Assembly: GCA_021794705.1 (NCBI GenBank)
Contig: JAJYQH010000356.1
Span: 1 to 9,177 of the forward strand
Length of the DNA stretch: 9,177 bases
DNA from: Actinomycetes bacterium
Lineage (GTDB): Bacteria; Actinomycetota; Actinomycetes; Propionibacteriales; Propionibacteriaceae
Direction: 5' to 3'
The notes beneath the pieces are model-generated. The model did not search any database. It was not told the DNA's origin and worked only from the letters and a program-made list of their open reading frames with translations. Position numbers and translations under genes: made by a program. This document shows, in pieces, positions 6,459-9,177 of the stretch. Every line of letters begins with the position of its first letter. Positions within the stretch are counted from its first letter, which is position 1.

Positions 6459-6821
6459 TCAGGCGAGGCTGATGAGCGCCTGACCGCCCTGGACGGCATC
6501 CCCGGGCTGCACGAGCACCGATCCGACGACGCCGTCCTGCGGCGCGGTGATCTCGGTCTCCATCTTCATCGCCTCGAGCACCAGCAGCACCTGCCCGGCA
6601 GTGATCTTGTCGCCCTCCGCGACGAGCACCCGGGCCACGGATCCGGCCAGCGGGGCGACGACGGCGTTCGCGCTCGTCGCCTGCACCGAGGCGGTCGTCT
6701 TGGTCGGCGCCGCCATGGCCCCGCCGCCGATGACGATCGGGGTGAGGGCGACGTGCTCGTCCTCGGCGACATCGACGTCGATGTCGTACTCGTTGCCGTT
6801 GACGGTCACCTTGAGCTTCAT
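6459..6821 (-). CDS. Transcarboxylase 1.3S subunit, biotin carboxyl carrier protein
   Basis: This 120-residue biotin carrier shuttles the carboxyl group between the 12S and 5S subunits of methylmalonyl-CoA carboxyltransferase. The P. freudenreichii protein is about 123 residues. The N-terminus M-K-L-K-V-T-V-N-G with D-I-D-V-D-V matches the segment that holds the outer subunits together. A Gly/Ala/Thr-rich linker (about 32-55) leads to the biotinyl domain. That domain has A-P-L-A-G at 56-60, the biotinylation site E-A-M-K-M-E-T with Lys86, and a conserved end at D-A-V-Q-G-G-Q-A-L-I. The ATG at 6821 has AAGGA (6828-6832) 6 nt upstream. A longer open frame up to 7031 is not credible, because it would overlap the neighbouring gene and encode arginine-rich noise. 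It is the last gene of the transcarboxylase cluster. Confidence 0.96.
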   Translation of the reverse strand: MKLKVTVNGNEYDIDVDVAEDEHVALTPIVIGGGAMAAPTKTTASVQATSANAVVAPLAGSVARVLVAEGDKITAGQVLLVLEAMKMETEITAPQDGVVGSVLVQPGDAVQGGQALISLA

Positions 6822-6873
6822 CGTCGATCCTTGCTTCAGCGGGGCGGGTTGGGCCGGTCGGGGGTGGGGTGGG

Positions 6874-7143
6874 TCACCGGCGGGTGACCGAGCGGTCGTG
6901 CACCTGGCGGCGGGTCTCGATCGCCCACCGGTTGCCGCCGCGCACGTGCACCGCGCGCACCTTGGCGTTGTAGCCGAGGTAGGCGGACACTGCGGCGCCG
7001 ATGGCGACGAGCACGTCCTCGGGCACCGCACGGCAGCTCTCGAGATCGGCGACCTGCGCCTCGAGGTCGTTGACCCGCTGGATGAGCTGCGCCACGAGGG
7101 CGCGCAGCCCCTCGTCGGTCACCGGGATCTGGGTGTCAGTCAC
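6874..7143 (-). CDS. Small coiled-coil protein of the transcarboxylase operon, function unknown
   Basis: This 89-residue soluble protein has no signal peptide or membrane segment. Residues 13-34 form a short coiled coil with a regular 4-3 pattern (Leu13, Val17, Leu20, Val24, Leu27, Val31, Leu34). A second part (about 41-89) has an alanine-rich helix, A-A-V-S-A-Y-L-G, then a basic strand-like stretch with R-G-G-N-R-W and a final R-R-Q-V-H-D-R-S. This resembles, from memory, the C-terminal tails of the small gamma/delta/epsilon subunits of Na+-translocating decarboxylases (OadG, MmdD, MmdE), which hold the carboxyltransferase subunit in the complex. An assembly or stabilising role with the 12S or 5S subunit is therefore a reasonable inference. 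The GTG at 7143 is chosen because GAGAGGA (7149-7155) lies 5 nt upstream. The GTG at 7161 overlapping the mmdA stop is the alternative. The gap to mmdA is 14 nt and to the 1.3S gene 52 nt. Confidence 0.85.
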   Translation of the reverse strand: MTDTQIPVTDEGLRALVAQLIQRVNDLEAQVADLESCRAVPEDVLVAIGAAVSAYLGYNAKVRAVHVRGGNRWAIETRRQVHDRSVTRR

Positions 7144-7148
7144 GACGG

Positions 7149-7155
7149 TCCTCTC
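7149..7155 (-). promoter_or_regulatory. Ribosome-binding site that decides the start of the small operon protein
   Basis: GAGAGGA on the minus strand lies 5 nt before the GTG at 7143, just after the mmdA stop codon. It favours that GTG over the one at 7161, which overlaps the mmdA stop as GTGA. The placement suggests translation of the small protein is coupled to that of the 12S subunit. Confidence 0.65.
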
Positions 7156-7157
7156 GG

Positions 7158-8708
7158 TCACGCCGGCCCGAGGCCGTGCTTCTTGGCGGGACGCGTCTCG
7201 CGCTTGGTCGCCAGCATCGCCAGTGCGCTGGCGATGTGCAGCCGGGTGAGCGCGGGATCGATGATGTCGTCGACCAGCCCGTGCGCCGCGGCCATGTAGG
7301 GGGAGGAGAACTTGTCGCGGTACTCCTGCACCAGCTCGGCGCGGCGGGCGGCCGGGTCGTCGGCGTCGGCGATCTCCTTCCGGAACACCACCGCCGCGGC
7401 GCCCTCGGCTCCCATCACGGCGATCTCGGCGCTCGGCCACGCGTACACCCGGTCGGCGCCCATGTCCTTCGAGCACATCGCGAGGTAGGAGCCGCCGTAG
7501 GCCTTGCGGACGACGATCGTGATCTTCGGGACGGTGGCCGCGGAGTAGGCGTACAGCATCTTGGCGCCGTGGCGGATGATGCCGCCGGTCTCCTGGGCGA
7601 CACCCGGCAGGAAGCCGGGCACGTCGACGAGGTTGACGACGGGGATGTTGAACGCGTTGCAGAACCGGATGAACCGGCTGCCCTTGTCGGAGGAGTTGAT
7701 GTCGAGGACGCCGGACATGACGCTCGGCTGGTTGGCGATGAAGCCGACCGTGCGCCCGACGATCCGGCCGAAGCCGACGACGAGGTTGGGGGCGAACCCG
7801 GCCTGGACCTCGAGGAAGTCGCGCCGGTCGACGATCCGCCAGATGATCTCGCGCACGTCGTAACCCTTGCGCTCGTCCATCGGGACGATGTCGCGGATCT
7901 CGGGGTCGGCGTCGACGTTCTCGTCGGGTTCGACGACCGGAGGTTCCTCGGAGTTGTTCTGCGGGAGGAAGCTCAGCAGCTTCTTCGCGATGAGGATCGC
8001 CTGGTCGTCGTCGTCGGCGACGAAGGACACCACGCCCGAGGCCATCTGGGCGTCGGCGCCGCCGAGCGCGTCGGCGGTGACGTCCTCACCGGTCACCTGC
8101 TTGATGACGTTGGGCCCCGTGATGAACATGTGGGCCTTGCGGGTCTGGATGATGAAGTCGGTGAGGGCCGGCGAGTAGGCCGCGCCGCCCGCGCAGGGCC
8201 CGGCGATGATCGAGATCTGCGGTACCGCGCCCGAGAGCAGCACGTTGGCGTAGAAGACCTTGCCGTAGCCGGAGAGCGAGTCGATGCCCTCCTGGACGCG
8301 GGCACCGCCGGAGTCGTTGATGAAGATGAACGGCGCGCCGGTCTTGAGCGACTCGCGCAGCGCCTCCGCCACCTTGGTGGAGTGGGTCTCCCCGGCCGAG
8401 CCGCCCGCCACCGTGAAGTCCTGGCTGGCGATGTTGACCTCCCGGCCCATCACCGTGCCGCACCCGGTGACGACGCCGTCGGCCGGCATGTCGGCGGTGT
8501 CCATCCCGAACGCGGTGGTGCGGTTGCGGCGGAAGGCCCCGGTCTCCTGGAACGTGCCCGGGTCGAGGAGGGCGGCGATGCGTTCGCGGGCGGTCATCTT
8601 GCCCTGGGCGTGCTGCTTGTCGATGCGGGCCTGCCCACCGCCCAGGTCGACCTGGCTGCGGTGGAGGTCCAGCTCGTCGATCAGCTGGGACATGGTCTTC
8701 TTTGCCAT
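7158..8708 (-). CDS. mmdA: Methylmalonyl-CoA carboxyltransferase (transcarboxylase) 12S subunit
   Basis: This 516-residue cytoplasmic carboxyltransferase forms the central hexamer of transcarboxylase and moves CO2 from (S)-methylmalonyl-CoA to the biotin of the 1.3S subunit, releasing propionyl-CoA. It has two crotonase-type domains. The N-terminal one carries S-G-G-A-R-V-Q-E-G (133-141) and the oxyanion-hole glycines G-P-C-A-G-G-A-A-Y-S-P-A-L (170-182). The C-terminal one carries Q-P-S-V-M-S-G (327-333), D-V-P-G-F-L-P-G (362-369), A-Y-G-G-S-Y-L-A-M (403-411) and A-W-P-S-A-E-I-A-V-M-G-A-E-G-A (423-437). Large parts match the P. freudenreichii 12S protein as I recall it, including S-F-L-P-Q-N-N near 246-252 and the tail T-K-R-E-T-R-P-A-K-K. 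The acetyl/propionyl-CoA carboxylase beta subunits are more distant relatives. The ATG at 8708 has AGGA (8717-8720) 8 nt upstream. It lies 40 nt after the 5S gene. Confidence 0.96.
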   Translation of the reverse strand: MAKKTMSQLIDELDLHRSQVDLGGGQARIDKQHAQGKMTARERIAALLDPGTFQETGAFRRNRTTAFGMDTADMPADGVVTGCGTVMGREVNIASQDFTVAGGSAGETHSTKVAEALRESLKTGAPFIFINDSGGARVQEGIDSLSGYGKVFYANVLLSGAVPQISIIAGPCAGGAAYSPALTDFIIQTRKAHMFITGPNVIKQVTGEDVTADALGGADAQMASGVVSFVADDDDQAILIAKKLLSFLPQNNSEEPPVVEPDENVDADPEIRDIVPMDERKGYDVREIIWRIVDRRDFLEVQAGFAPNLVVGFGRIVGRTVGFIANQPSVMSGVLDINSSDKGSRFIRFCNAFNIPVVNLVDVPGFLPGVAQETGGIIRHGAKMLYAYSAATVPKITIVVRKAYGGSYLAMCSKDMGADRVYAWPSAEIAVMGAEGAAAVVFRKEIADADDPAARRAELVQEYRDKFSSPYMAAAHGLVDDIIDPALTRLHIASALAMLATKRETRPAKKHGLGPA

Positions 8709-8748
8709 GGGGTGGGTCCTGGTTCTGGATCGATGGGGTCTCGGCGGA

Positions 8749-9177
8749 TCAGGCGGGTTCGACCTGCACCGAGTGGGTGCGCCCGGCGAAGGTGACGTTG
8801 TAACGGATCGGACTCCGGACGGCCTTCGCGGACCCGTCGGCGATCGCCCGCTCGTGCGCCAACTGCTCCGGGGTCTTGCCCACGCTCTTGGGTCCCTCGT
8901 TCCGGTGCGCGAAGAACTTGGGGGCCACGCCGGGGAACATCGCGTTGGTGAGGACGTCCTCCTCAGTGCCGTTGAAGCCCTCGAGCTTCGCGGCGTCCGC
9001 CTCGAGCTTCTGCCACTCGGGCTCGAGCAGGTCGGCGGGACGGTGGGTGATCGGCTCCTTCTTCGCCTGCGCCTGGGCGATGGCGACCACCTCGGGGTTG
9101 CGCTCGCCGATGCACTCGCCGTAGTAGCCGAGCATGAGGTCGGCGAACTCGCCGGTCATCACCTTGTGTCGGCCCAT
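8749..9177 (-). CDS. Transcarboxylase 5S subunit, C-terminal part (5' end outside window)
   Basis: This is the last 142 residues of the 5S subunit of methylmalonyl-CoA carboxyltransferase, a protein of about 505 residues. It accepts the carboxyl group from biotin and transfers it to pyruvate to form oxaloacetate. The metal-binding TIM barrel lies beyond the window edge. The visible part is the C-terminal region, with M-T-G-E-F-A-D-L-M-L-G-Y-Y-G, P-I-T-H-R-P-A-D-L-L-x-P-E-W and L-x-G-F-N-G-T-E-E-D-V-L-T. These match the P. freudenreichii 5S protein and, more distantly, the carboxyltransferase part of pyruvate carboxylase and the oxaloacetate decarboxylase alpha chain. Unlike those enzymes it ends without a biotinyl domain, so the carrier is the separate 1.3S protein. 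The methionine at the right edge aligns with an internal methionine (M-G-x-x-K-x-M-T-G-E-F) and is not the start. Confidence 0.95.
   Translation of the reverse strand: MGRHKVMTGEFADLMLGYYGECIGERNPEVVAIAQAQAKKEPITHRPADLLEPEWQKLEADAAKLEGFNGTEEDVLTNAMFPGVAPKFFAHRNEGPKSVGKTPEQLAHERAIADGSAKAVRSPIRYNVTFAGRTHSVQVEPA

Noticed and set aside
6386..6499. N-terminal extension of the exporter to an ATG at 6499
   Set aside because: The 38 extra residues are Pro/Arg/Ser-rich, have no family counterpart and overlap the 3' end of the biotin carrier gene. The GTG at 6385 gives the usual length.
7176..8795. 539-codon open frame on the plus strand antisense to mmdA and the start of the cluster
   Set aside because: It is composed of low-complexity Arg/Gly/Val/Asp-rich sequence with no domain, and it mirrors a gene with clear family motifs. 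Long antisense frames are normal in high-GC DNA.
9175..9177. ATG at the right edge as true start of a 142-residue protein
   Set aside because: The protein aligns with the C-terminal end of the much longer 5S subunit, and this methionine matches an internal position.
1..9177. tRNA, rRNA, CRISPR arrays, insertion sequences, riboswitches or phage genes
   Set aside because: None was seen on reading. All coding space is filled by metabolic, transport and regulatory genes with uniform composition, and intergenic gaps are too short for most such elements.

Overview
The window is a high-GC actinobacterial chromosome segment, very probably from a Propionibacteriaceae species. The strongest evidence is a gene cluster for transcarboxylase (methylmalonyl-CoA carboxyltransferase, EC 2.1.3.1). 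Its 5S, 12S and 1.3S proteins resemble those I recall from Propionibacterium freudenreichii, but with enough substitutions to indicate another species or genus. Codon third positions are G/C-rich throughout. I see no tRNA, rRNA, CRISPR array, insertion sequence or prophage gene, and no region whose base composition stands out.

Layout, left to right. (1) The 3' end of phoU (+) converges on gpmA (-), with a strong hairpin between them. (2) gpmA and a YdfG-like short-chain dehydrogenase (+) diverge from a 172-bp region rich in dyad symmetries, including a 15-bp perfect inverted repeat. (3) acsA (acetyl-CoA synthetase) and an E. coli-type beta-propeller 6-phosphogluconolactonase (pgl) follow on the plus strand. 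They are 7 bp apart and look like an operon. (4) pgl overlaps tail-to-tail by 14 bp with a Bcr/CflA-type drug exporter (-). (5) From the right edge leftward on the minus strand lies the transcarboxylase cluster: 5S subunit (cut by the window edge), 12S subunit (mmdA), a small 89-residue coiled-coil protein, and the 1.3S biotin carrier. The exporter follows 73 bp further on. No gene-free stretch exceeds 300 bp.

Functionally the window is mostly central carbon metabolism. Transcarboxylase moves a carboxyl group from methylmalonyl-CoA to pyruvate, giving propionyl-CoA and oxaloacetate, the core step of the Wood-Werkman propionate fermentation. AcsA activates acetate, a co-product of that fermentation. 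GpmA serves glycolysis and gluconeogenesis, and Pgl serves the pentose phosphate pathway. PhoU belongs to phosphate signalling.

The least explained items are the small transcarboxylase-linked protein, which looks like a soluble relative of the small subunits of Na+-pumping decarboxylases, and the large inverted repeat upstream of the dehydrogenase. Two genes (gpmA and the exporter) have a -10-like hexamer 6-7 nt before the start codon, the layout of leaderless transcripts. I found no clear evidence of a wholly new multi-gene system.
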